From an uncultured Lachnospiraceae bacterium (GTDB lineage: Bacteria > Bacillota > Clostridia > Lachnospirales > Lachnospiraceae), in NCBI GenBank assembly GCA_902783735.1, contig CACZSE010000047.1:1-16675 (forward strand): a stretch of 16,675 nucleotides of DNA, read 5' to 3'. Made by a program: the position numbers and the translations under genes. The notes under the pieces are model-generated. The model made no database searches, was not told the DNA's origin, and worked only from the letters and a program-made list of their open reading frames with translations. How positions within the stretch are numbered: position 1 is the stretch's first letter; each line of letters begins with the position of its first letter. Shown piece after piece: positions 8,174-15,660 of this stretch.

Positions 8174-8876
8174 ACTATATATTGTCATACCGGCATATAA
8201 CGAAGAAGAGAATATAGAAAAATGCGTCAATGATTGGTATCCGATAGTAGAGAAATATGGCGAAACTGACGGTTCAAGACTGGTGATAGTAAATGACGGG
8301 TCTAAGGATAAGACCTACGATATCTTATGCAGACTTGCGCAGGACAGACCATATCTTTGCGCACTGAATAAAGAAAACGGCGGTCATGGACCGGCACTCA
8401 TATTTGGCTACAGGTATGCGATAGAACAGGGTGCCGATTATGTGTTTCAGACAGACTCTGACGGACAGACAGAGCCGGGAGAATTTGCTGCATTTTGGGA
8501 GGAACGTGACAAACATGATGCGATAATCGGAGAACGACTTGTTCGTGAAGACGGGAAGAGCAGGAAATTTGTCGAAGATGTTGTATGTATACTTTTAAGG
8601 ATCTTTTTTGGAGTAAAGGCGAAGGATGCAAATGCACCATTCAGACTTATGAAGGCAGATATCATGAAAAAATATCTGGATAAGCTTCCCTCAGACTTTA
8701 ACATTCCCAATATCATGATCACAACATATTTTTTATATTACAAAGATAACATAGTATTTAAACCGATATCGTTTAAAAACAGAAATATCGGAAAGACATC
8801 GATAAATATCAAAAAGATCGTAAAGATCGGGATAAAGGCATTGAAAGATTTTTACGTTCTTAAAAAGGATATGTAA
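8166..8876 (+). CDS. Family 2 glycosyltransferase, soluble DPM1-like
   Basis: A 236-residue GT-A glycosyltransferase. It opens with LYIVIPAYNEEENI (4-17), has VNDGSKDKT (42-50), NKENGGHGPAL (68-78) and the metal-binding QTDSDGQTEP (95-104, D97/D99). The ANAPFRLM element near 155-162 and the short length recall dolichyl/polyprenyl-phosphate mannose synthases and related enzymes that make lipid-linked single sugars. Unlike the GT2 at 924 it has no membrane helices at its C-terminus; the end is very basic (KKIVKIGIKALKDF), which would suit peripheral membrane contact. It lies between two large membrane proteins that look like users of lipid-linked sugars, so donor supply for one of them is the simplest inference. 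It overlaps the upstream gene by eight bases and the next gene starts four bases after its stop. Confidence 0.88.
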   Translation: MNKLYIVIPAYNEEENIEKCVNDWYPIVEKYGETDGSRLVIVNDGSKDKTYDILCRLAQDRPYLCALNKENGGHGPALIFGYRYAIEQGADYVFQTDSDGQTEPGEFAAFWEERDKHDAIIGERLVREDGKSRKFVEDVVCILLRIFFGVKAKDANAPFRLMKADIMKKYLDKLPSDFNIPNIMITTYFLYYKDNIVFKPISFKNRNIGKTSINIKKIVKIGIKALKDFYVLKKDM

Positions 8877-8880
8877 CTTT

Positions 8881-10833
8881 ATGACAGGCAAGATGAATTT
8901 CAGACATATAATATCCGTTCTTGCAGCCTGGGGCATAATCCCTCTGGCTTATTTGTCGTGGTGTTTTTCGACCATAGCATATATCAATGAGAATTTCATA
9001 TACATTTCCGCATTATTTGGAGCGGCGGCTGCCGTAATATATTTCTTTTTGCATCAAAAATGTAAGGACATTGGCAGAAACTATGGGACAGAACTTTTTG
9101 CTTTGGATATTTGCATTGTATTATTTGGAGTTTTGTTTCTTATAATACTGCCTCGTGAATATACATATGATAACCGCCTGGCGACAGGTTTGGCGGTCTT
9201 TTTATGGATTTGCGCTGCTGTTATCAAAATTGCGGGATTTATTAAGAAACAATCTTCGAAAGCTGATGCGTTTAAAAAGTTTTTTTCCGATCATTGGGGG
9301 ATCATTGTTCTTGAAGTGTTGACGGCAATACTTTCACTTGACAGCAATATGTATCAGTTCAAGTGGGATGGACTGCTCTATTATAAAGCCGTAAGCGAAG
9401 CTGCTTTGAGTTCCATAAGCAAGGTAGCGCTCTACGGGCATATAGCCATGACATCCGGTGGATTATATCGTTTATTCGGCTCACTTGCCGGCAGTATCGG
9501 ATATGGCATGGCGATAGCAAATATTGTAATTCTTATGATCGCGATCCTTTCGTTTTACGGTATTATAAGATCTGTATTTCCCGGGAGAAAAACTCTCGAA
9601 TACGTGGCAGGCACCTCGGTATTTGCATTTTCACCGTTTCTGTTGGGGATGGTGAATTATTACAGTACCGACTGGTTTTGCGTTAATATCATAGTCATAC
9701 TCTTGTATGCGGTTTTGCAAAAAAGATGGATTTGGACGACCGTACTGGGATGTCTGTTCTGTATGACAAAGGAACCGGCTCTTATCGCTTACACAGGATT
9801 GTGCACAGGGTTGGTGATTACAGATCTGATAAGTGAAAAAGATCTTAAGACCGGCGTAATCAGGGTTTTTAGGAGCATTCATTATTATTTTATGATCATA
9901 CCCTATATCCTGTGGTTTCTGACTTATAAGATACTTGGGCAATGGAGTGCGGGAAACGGAGGCTTTGACCCGGATATACAATATATGCTTGAAAAGAGCA
10001 AGGTATTTTTAGTGTTTAATTTCAACTGGATCCCGGTTTTTGTTGTGGCCGGTGGGATTGTCTGTCTGGTAATAAGAAAACAGATCGTGGAACATTTACA
10101 TTGGATGATACCGCTTGTGATGAGCAATATCGCGTTACTGCTCTTTAATCTGCTGTTTAAGACAGTCAATCATGTCAGATATATCGACAGTTTTATTTCT
10201 GTAAATATCCTGCTTGCCGTATTGATGATCTTCGCCGTAAGTAATAGTGGTATGAAGTCTTTGGGATTCTTGAGTAGTCTGTCAGTACTAAGTCTGATCT
10301 CGTGCTTTATATGTATCGATCCCGTAACTAAACTTATGTTTAGATCTACTGATGTGGGTAATACAAGACTGATGACAACAGGCAGATACAGTTTTGGAGA
10401 TTCGTCCATATACAATAAACAGCAATTATGGATGGAAAAGCCCATAAGTGAAGCAATAGCCGACTGCATTGACGAAGATTCCGCAATAGTCATGGCAATA
10501 GCAGACAGCTCGGTATATTCGTTTGACGGTATGTCGGAAGTGATAAACATGAACTCTGATACAGATAAGGATCTTCAATATTGGGATCCGGTAAAAAAAC
10601 GTCGTATTTCCTATGCCGATGTTGATGTAAAGGGTACGGTTCCGATAGATGTATATCATGTGGCAGATGGGACACCTGTAGAAGGTATTGATTGTGAAAA
10701 TCAGACAATAAGTGTAATATATATTAAAGGAATCAATGATTACAGGATAAGTTCGGATTACCGACTTGCGGATTCCACAGATTACGCCTATAGAGGTTTT
10801 ATTATATCCAGAGATGTCTACAGCCGTAATTGA
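8881..10833 (+). CDS. Large polytopic membrane protein of unknown function, possible GT-C glycosyltransferase
   Basis: A 650-residue protein that I do not recognise with a named family. It has about eleven to thirteen hydrophobic segments up to about residue 480, then a soluble C-terminal domain of roughly 165 residues, probably outside the membrane. A helix near 139-153 is followed by NMYQFKWDGLLYYKAV (156-171); D163 in that loop, the later SGGLYRLFG, NYYSTDWF and MTKEPALIAY elements, and the layout resemble mannosyl/arabinosyl-type GT-C enzymes. A role in transferring a polyprenyl-linked sugar is therefore an inference from architecture. It directly follows the GT2 gene at 8166, a possible donor-making partner. 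ATG 8881 is used; AAGGA is 11 bases upstream, and an in-frame ATG at 8893 with AGG four bases upstream is an alternative. Confidence 0.75.
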   Translation: MTGKMNFRHIISVLAAWGIIPLAYLSWCFSTIAYINENFIYISALFGAAAAVIYFFLHQKCKDIGRNYGTELFALDICIVLFGVLFLIILPREYTYDNRLATGLAVFLWICAAVIKIAGFIKKQSSKADAFKKFFSDHWGIIVLEVLTAILSLDSNMYQFKWDGLLYYKAVSEAALSSISKVALYGHIAMTSGGLYRLFGSLAGSIGYGMAIANIVILMIAILSFYGIIRSVFPGRKTLEYVAGTSVFAFSPFLLGMVNYYSTDWFCVNIIVILLYAVLQKRWIWTTVLGCLFCMTKEPALIAYTGLCTGLVITDLISEKDLKTGVIRVFRSIHYYFMIIPYILWFLTYKILGQWSAGNGGFDPDIQYMLEKSKVFLVFNFNWIPVFVVAGGIVCLVIRKQIVEHLHWMIPLVMSNIALLLFNLLFKTVNHVRYIDSFISVNILLAVLMIFAVSNSGMKSLGFLSSLSVLSLISCFICIDPVTKLMFRSTDVGNTRLMTTGRYSFGDSSIYNKQQLWMEKPISEAIADCIDEDSAIVMAIADSSVYSFDGMSEVINMNSDTDKDLQYWDPVKKRRISYADVDVKGTVPIDVYHVADGTPVEGIDCENQTISVIYIKGINDYRISSDYRLADSTDYAYRGFIISRDVYSRN

Positions 10834-10840
10834 TCATGTT

Positions 10841-10847
10841 AAAGGAG
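10841..10847 (+). promoter_or_regulatory. Strong ribosome binding site for rfbH
   Basis: AAAGGAG is seven bases before ATG 10855 in a 21-bp gap. It is the best match to the Shine-Dalgarno consensus among the starts here, so rfbH may be translated independently of the upstream gene. Confidence 0.75.
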
Positions 10848-10854
10848 TAAGAAA

Positions 10855-12198
10855 ATGTTTGAAAACACATCGGAACAGGAAGCGAAGAAGCAGATACTTG
10901 AGCTTGTCGGAGAATACTGTGACAGATTTCACAATAAAAAGAAAGATTTTAAGCCGGGTGACCGGATCACCTATGCAGCACGCGTGTATGATAAGGCTGA
11001 GATGACCAACCTTGTAGACAGTGCATTGGAGTTTTGGCTGACTTCAGGGCGTTATACCGACGAGTTTGAAAAGAAACTTGCCGATTATCTGAAGGTAAGA
11101 TTCTGTTCATTGGTAAATTCCGGTTCTTCGGCAAATCTTACAGCATTTATGGCTTTAACATCGCCATTATTGGGAGACAGGAGCATAAAAAGAGGAGATG
11201 AGGTCATAACCGTTGCGGCAGGCTTCCCGACTACGGTAACACCCATTATTCAATATGGTGCTGTTCCCGTATTTGTCGATGTGACCATAGGTCAGTACAA
11301 CATTGATGTTACCAAACTCGAAGAAGCATACAGCGAAAAAACCAAAGCTGTTATGATAGCACATACTCTGGGCAATCCTTTTGACCTTAAGAGTGTAAAG
11401 GAATTTTGTGACAGACATGCTCTTTGGCTTGTCGAGGACAACTGCGATGCGCTGGGATCAAAATATACCATAGACGGAAAAGAATACTTTACCGGTACTG
11501 TAGGCGATATAGGTACATCAAGCTTTTATCCGCCGCATCATATGACCATGGGAGAAGGCGGGGCGGTCTACACCGATGACCCGGTCCTTAATAAATGCAT
11601 CAGATCATTCAGAGACTGGGGAAGAGACTGCATATGTCCTTCCGGAAAAGACAATTTCTGCGGACACAGATATGACGGACAGTACGGCAAATTGCCTGCA
11701 GGATACGATCATAAGTATGTATATTCACACTTCGGATACAATCTTAAAGCGACAGACATGCAGGCAGCCATAGGGTGCGCACAGATAGAAAAGTTCCCGA
11801 CCTTCGTAGAAAGAAGAATAGAGAACTTTAACAGACTTAAAGCGGGACTTGCCGGTCTTGAGGATAAGATCATACTTCCATCGGCAAATGAGAATTCAAG
11901 ACCAAGCTGGTTTGGATTTTTGATAACGGTAAAGGAAGGTATCAGCAGAAACGATCTTGTAAGATTTCTTGAAGACAGAGGAATACAGACAAGAATGTTA
12001 TTCTCCGGAAATCTTATAAAGCATCCCTGTTTTGATGAGATGAGAAGATCCGGCAAAGGATACAGAGTTGTCGGAAACCTGGAGAACACAGACAGGATCA
12101 TGAGAGATACTTTTTGGGTGGGAGTCTATCCGGGTATGACAAATGAGATGATAGATTATATGGCGTTGAGTATCAGAGATTACTTTGAAGAGAAATAA
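10855..12198 (+). CDS. rfbH: RfbH: CDP-4-keto-6-deoxyglucose 3-dehydrase (E1), PMP and [2Fe-2S] dependent
   Basis: Removes the C3 hydroxyl of CDP-4-keto-6-deoxyglucose with a reductase partner (E3), the committed step to 3,6-dideoxyhexoses such as abequose, paratose, tyvelose and ascarylose. The 447-residue protein has the aminotransferase fold (VNSGSSANL 87-95; the cofactor Asp in LVEDNCDALG, D195). In SFYPPHHMTMGEGG the usual Schiff-base lysine is replaced by histidine: H228 aligns with it, as H220 does in Yersinia E1, so the enzyme holds PMP without a covalent link. The iron-sulfur ligands appear as C197, C259, C261 and C269 (GRDCICPSGKDNFC); cluster-free relatives such as ColD lack these. 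YDHKYVYSHFGYNLKATDMQAA (283-304) is characteristic. No E3 reductase, RfbF or RfbG lies in the window. The start has a strong ribosome site, and the GT4 gene follows six bases after the stop. Confidence 0.96.
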   Translation: MFENTSEQEAKKQILELVGEYCDRFHNKKKDFKPGDRITYAARVYDKAEMTNLVDSALEFWLTSGRYTDEFEKKLADYLKVRFCSLVNSGSSANLTAFMALTSPLLGDRSIKRGDEVITVAAGFPTTVTPIIQYGAVPVFVDVTIGQYNIDVTKLEEAYSEKTKAVMIAHTLGNPFDLKSVKEFCDRHALWLVEDNCDALGSKYTIDGKEYFTGTVGDIGTSSFYPPHHMTMGEGGAVYTDDPVLNKCIRSFRDWGRDCICPSGKDNFCGHRYDGQYGKLPAGYDHKYVYSHFGYNLKATDMQAAIGCAQIEKFPTFVERRIENFNRLKAGLAGLEDKIILPSANENSRPSWFGFLITVKEGISRNDLVRFLEDRGIQTRMLFSGNLIKHPCFDEMRRSGKGYRVVGNLENTDRIMRDTFWVGVYPGMTNEMIDYMALSIRDYFEEK

Positions 12199-12204
12199 GG
12201 CAAA

Positions 12205-13347
12205 ATGTCTGATAAAGTGAAAGTAGTGCAATTGATAACGACTATGGCAGATGGAGGGGCAGAGACCTTGGTAAAGGATTATGCCCTTCTTTGTGATAGA
12301 GAAAAGATAGATATGCGTATCGTTACGTGGAGCGAACCTTTGGGCTCTGCCAATGAACGGATCTTAAGTGAAGCCGGGATAAAAGTATTGCATTTAGGAG
12401 AAAAGAATGCTGTCTGTCCGACTAAAAATCTTTTTGTAAAGATATACAGAAGAGTAAATAAATTCAGGACCTTCAGGAAACTTATAACGGAAGAAAGAAT
12501 CGACGTAATACATATACATCTCAGGTTCGGCCGATATTTAAGGGCTATACCGTCTCATGCTTTAAAAAGATTAAAACTCATATATACCTTACACAATGAG
12601 CCTTCCAAGTATTTTGATCCTGACGGAAACAGAAAACAGCGATTTGAGTTTAAGGAAGCAAAAAGACTGTCTGATAAGTATGGACTTATGTTTATTACTC
12701 TTCATGAGGAAATGAATAAACAGGTCAGAAAACTCTTCAGTACCGAAAATGTATTGACCATAAATAACGGGATCAACTTTACACGATTCGATAAAAATCT
12801 CTATGATGCTAAAGCGGTAAGAAGGTCGCTTGGTATAGGTGAGGATGTAAAAGTCATCGGACATGTCGGCAGCTATACAGAGCAAAAAAATCATGAGTTT
12901 TTACTTAAGGTATTCAAAGATTATCTTAAAAAGGACCCCGATGCAGTATTACTTATCGTAGGAAAAGGCGTACTGAAAGAAGTGATAAATGATAAGATAC
13001 GCGAAATGGGATTGAGTAAAAATGTGGTATCTTTGGAAAACAGATCCGATATTCCGGCACTTATGAGTGCTATGGATGTATTTGTTCTGCCTTCACGTTG
13101 GGAAGGATTTCCGGTTGTCATGATCGAAGCTCAGAAGATGGGGCTTGCGTGTGTCATTTCGGATAAGATCAATAAAGAGGTTGTATTAAGCGACAATGTT
13201 ACCATGTTGGACATAGATTCCGACACCGGAAAATGGATAGAAGCTATAGACGGAAGGGGTGAAAAAATGCCTCCTGCCGGGAACTTTGAAGATTATGATA
13301 TCTTAAGATCCATTGAGAGCTTACAGAGGATATATTGTGGAGAATAA
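12205..13347 (+). CDS. Family 4 glycosyltransferase
   Basis: A 380-residue cytoplasmic GT-B enzyme that would add one sugar to the lipid-linked repeat unit. The N-terminal domain starts VKVVQLITTMADGGAETLV (5-23), with the glycine pair that faces the acceptor. The hinge is TINNGINFTRFD (185-196). The C-terminal donor domain begins IGHVGSYTEQKNHEFLL (218-234) and contains E300-G-F-P-V-V-M-I-E308, a clean EX7E motif, preceded by VLPSRW. The nucleotide sugar and linkage cannot be read from the sequence. Its ATG is six bases after the rfbH stop, with TAAGG spanning that stop as a modest ribosome site. The gene's last 11 bases overlap the next glycosyltransferase in another frame. Confidence 0.92.
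   Translation: MSDKVKVVQLITTMADGGAETLVKDYALLCDREKIDMRIVTWSEPLGSANERILSEAGIKVLHLGEKNAVCPTKNLFVKIYRRVNKFRTFRKLITEERIDVIHIHLRFGRYLRAIPSHALKRLKLIYTLHNEPSKYFDPDGNRKQRFEFKEAKRLSDKYGLMFITLHEEMNKQVRKLFSTENVLTINNGINFTRFDKNLYDAKAVRRSLGIGEDVKVIGHVGSYTEQKNHEFLLKVFKDYLKKDPDAVLLIVGKGVLKEVINDKIREMGLSKNVVSLENRSDIPALMSAMDVFVLPSRWEGFPVVMIEAQKMGLACVISDKINKEVVLSDNVTMLDIDSDTGKWIEAIDGRGEKMPPAGNFEDYDILRSIESLQRIYCGE
13325..13330 (+). promoter_or_regulatory. Ribosome binding site choosing GTG 13337
   Basis: AGAGGA inside the end of the previous gene lies six bases before GTG 13337. The frame is open upstream to TTG 13313, but that codon has no such site and would add eight residues unlike a GT4 N-terminus. Confidence 0.65.
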
Positions 13348-14545
13348 CAGTAATAAAAAATGTCTTCATATATGTACTATAGATAAGGGCGGAGCATATA
13401 ACGGAGCCTGTCGTCTGAATGAAATGCTCACCCGGCATGGCATGGATTCGAAAATTCTCGTGAGAACCAAGACAGACAAAGATTCGGCTGCGATCTGTGC
13501 ATTTAACAGTCCTGTCAGTAAAGCATTGTCAAAAATGAAGAACGCTATCAATCTCATATATAAAAAAGGAGATGTGAAACGGGATATTTGCGGAACGGAT
13601 CTTAGAAACAATAAATATGTAAAAGACGCTGACTATATTTTTATCCACTGGATAAGCACTTTTCTCTCACCGAAGCAGATTTATCAGCTTTCAAAGCTAA
13701 AGGACAAAAAGATCATTTTCTGGATGCATGATATGTGGCTTTTTACGGGTGGATGTCATGTTGATCGCAGATGCGGAGGATATATAAGAGGCTGTATCGA
13801 TTGTCCTATCGCCGGTAATTACGCAGGATCAAGTTTTAAAAGAAAGAAAGGTTTCATAGAAAAGTCGGATCTGACTATAGTCGGACCGAGCCGGTGGATC
13901 GTAGAGGAAGCAAAGAAGAGTGCGATCTTAAAAGGTAAAAATCCAGAGTATATTCCAAACACATTTAACACCGGTGTTTTTCATATCGGAACTGACAAAA
14001 ACAGATTGAGAGAACAATACGGCTTCTCCAAAGACAAAAAGATAATTCTCTTTGGTGCTGCCGATCTGGGAACGGGAAACGCCGATAAAGGGTTTAAATA
14101 TCTTTTGCATGCTTTAAAAAAGATAGATATGGATGATAAACAACTGGTGGTGATGGGAGCCGCTAAAGGAGCCGAAGAGCTTCTTAAGGATTACGATGCG
14201 GTATTCACCGGATATATCCGTGATGAGAACAAACTGGCTGACATCTACAGAGCGGCTGACGTTTTTGTAAATCCTTCACTTCAGGAATCTTTCGGATATA
14301 CTGTATGCGAATCCATGGCATGCGGTACTCCGGCGGTTGCATTTGCGGTCGGTGGAATGCTGGACCAGATCGAACATAAGAAAAACGGCTATCTGGCTGA
14401 GTTTAAGAACGGTGATGATATAGCTGAAGGAATAGAATACTGTCTGGATGATCATGACAGGTTATCCGAAAGTGCCGCTCTGTCGGCAAAGAGGTTTTCC
14501 TATGACAATGTTTATGAACAGATAAGCACTGTTCTTTTAAATTGA
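13337..14545 (+). CDS. Family 4 glycosyltransferase with cysteine-rich HDMW-type insert (WcaC-like)
   Basis: A 402-residue GT-B glycosyltransferase read from GTG 13337. The N-terminus is HICTIDKGGAYNGACRL (11-27). IIFWMHDMWLFTGGCH (126-141) is followed by C146, C153 and C156 (C140, C146, C153 and C156 together), a cysteine-rich stretch shared with a GT4 subgroup that includes colanic acid transferases of the WcaC type. The hinge region has YIPNTFNTGVF (205-215), and the donor domain shows LFGAADLGTGNADKG and E317-S-F-G-Y-T-V-C-E325, a good EX7E motif, after VNPSLQ. It would extend the oligosaccharide by one sugar whose identity is unknown. It overlaps the upstream gene by 11 bases and its stop is six bases before the next start, so it belongs to the same transcript. 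The four cysteines could bind a metal, but that is a guess. Confidence 0.92.
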   Translation: MENNSNKKCLHICTIDKGGAYNGACRLNEMLTRHGMDSKILVRTKTDKDSAAICAFNSPVSKALSKMKNAINLIYKKGDVKRDICGTDLRNNKYVKDADYIFIHWISTFLSPKQIYQLSKLKDKKIIFWMHDMWLFTGGCHVDRRCGGYIRGCIDCPIAGNYAGSSFKRKKGFIEKSDLTIVGPSRWIVEEAKKSAILKGKNPEYIPNTFNTGVFHIGTDKNRLREQYGFSKDKKIILFGAADLGTGNADKGFKYLLHALKKIDMDDKQLVVMGAAKGAEELLKDYDAVFTGYIRDENKLADIYRAADVFVNPSLQESFGYTVCESMACGTPAVAFAVGGMLDQIEHKKNGYLAEFKNGDDIAEGIEYCLDDHDRLSESAALSAKRFSYDNVYEQISTVLLN

Positions 14546-14551
14546 TGCAGA

Positions 14552-15640
14552 ATGAAGAATAAAAACAAGGCTTACAATATAATATTTGTAACGATCTCAA
14601 TGACAGGCGGAGGTACCGAACGTGTGATAGCTACTCTGTCCGACCATTGGTGCAGCCGTGGGCTAAATGTCAGGATACTCATGATAGGCGGAGAAGATAT
14701 CGCTTATGAACTGGATGACAGAATTGATATAAAAGCCATATCTAAAGCGACCGGCGGAGATATGATCGGAAGGATCAACCGACTAAGGAGTCTTAGAAAT
14801 GAGATAAAAAAAGATCCGTCAGCGGTAGTTATAGCTATGGGAACCGTTGCCGCAATGTTCACATGCCTTTCCATGTTCGGACTTAAAAACAGGCTTATAG
14901 TATCTGAACGCAACGATCCGAACCGGCTGAACCACAGACCTATAAAGAGTCATGAAAAAGCTTTAAGGAATGTGCTTTACTCTACTGCTGACAAGATTGT
15001 ATTTCAGACAAAGATGGCAAAGCAGTGTTTCCCCGGGTATATTCAAAAAAAGGGCACGATCGTTATGAATCCGTTAAGAGATGATATACCTGAGGCAACC
15101 GATTATCTTCAAAAAAAGAAGGTGATCATGACGGCAGGACGTCTTACGGAACAGAAAAATCACAAGCTTTTGATAGATGCGTTTTTGAAGATAGCTGACA
15201 ATTATCCCGAGTATAGGTTGGAGATATATGGCGAGGGTGAGTATTTTGAAGAATTGTCGTCATATATAAAAAATAAAAATGCAGGTGAGCTTGTTGAATT
15301 AAAAGGATTTAACTCCAAACTTTTGCAGACTATGTGCGGATCGAGAATATATGTTTCAAGCTCGGACTGGGAAGGAATATCAAACTCACTTGCAGAAGCC
15401 ATGGCTTGCGGTATGACAGTTATAGCCACGGATTGTCCGATGGGCGGAAGTGCCATGCTGATAAAAAATAAAGATAACGGGATCCTGACGAAAGTCGGAG
15501 ATGTTGACGGATTGTCGGATGCGCTGAAAGAGATTTTGACGGATGACCGTCTTGCTCAGACGATCTCCGAAAATGCAGTCGGGATAAGAAATGCACTGTC
15601 TGTGGAAAACATAGCCGGACAGTGGGAAGAACTATTTTAA
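14552..15640 (+). CDS. Family 4 glycosyltransferase (PglH/PglJ/AmsD-like)
   Basis: A 362-residue GT-B glycosyltransferase. IIFVTISMTGGGTERVIATLS (10-30) is the glycine-rich N-terminal motif; VSERNDPNR (117-125) and IVMNPL (170-175) follow, then TAGRLTEQKNHKLLIDAF (194-211) at the start of the donor domain. E274-G-I-S-N-S-L-A-E282 is the EX7E motif and TDCPMGGSAMLI (293-304) closes the donor pocket. The SERNDP and DCPxGG pattern is common in GT4 enzymes that add HexNAc or hexose to polyprenyl-diphosphate oligosaccharides (PglJ, PglH and AmsD are named relatives), but the sugar here is unknown. There is no clear ribosome site before ATG 14552, which is six bases after the previous stop, so translation probably depends on reinitiation. 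A 20-bp gap separates it from the next gene. Confidence 0.92.
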   Translation: MKNKNKAYNIIFVTISMTGGGTERVIATLSDHWCSRGLNVRILMIGGEDIAYELDDRIDIKAISKATGGDMIGRINRLRSLRNEIKKDPSAVVIAMGTVAAMFTCLSMFGLKNRLIVSERNDPNRLNHRPIKSHEKALRNVLYSTADKIVFQTKMAKQCFPGYIQKKGTIVMNPLRDDIPEATDYLQKKKVIMTAGRLTEQKNHKLLIDAFLKIADNYPEYRLEIYGEGEYFEELSSYIKNKNAGELVELKGFNSKLLQTMCGSRIYVSSSDWEGISNSLAEAMACGMTVIATDCPMGGSAMLIKNKDNGILTKVGDVDGLSDALKEILTDDRLAQTISENAVGIRNALSVENIAGQWEELF

Positions 15641-15660
15641 CTTAGAGAGAATATGACTTT

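Noticed and set aside
11170..12101. Several open frames antisense to rfbH, one of 130 codons
   Set aside because: They are antisense to a strongly conserved gene, encode nothing recognisable, and have no start context.
10855..12198. RfbH gene as a second ordinary sugar aminotransferase or as ColD
   Set aside because: The lysine is replaced by histidine, so it cannot be an ordinary aminotransferase. The presence of the cysteine set in GRDCICPSGKDNFC argues for the cluster-containing E1 and against ColD.
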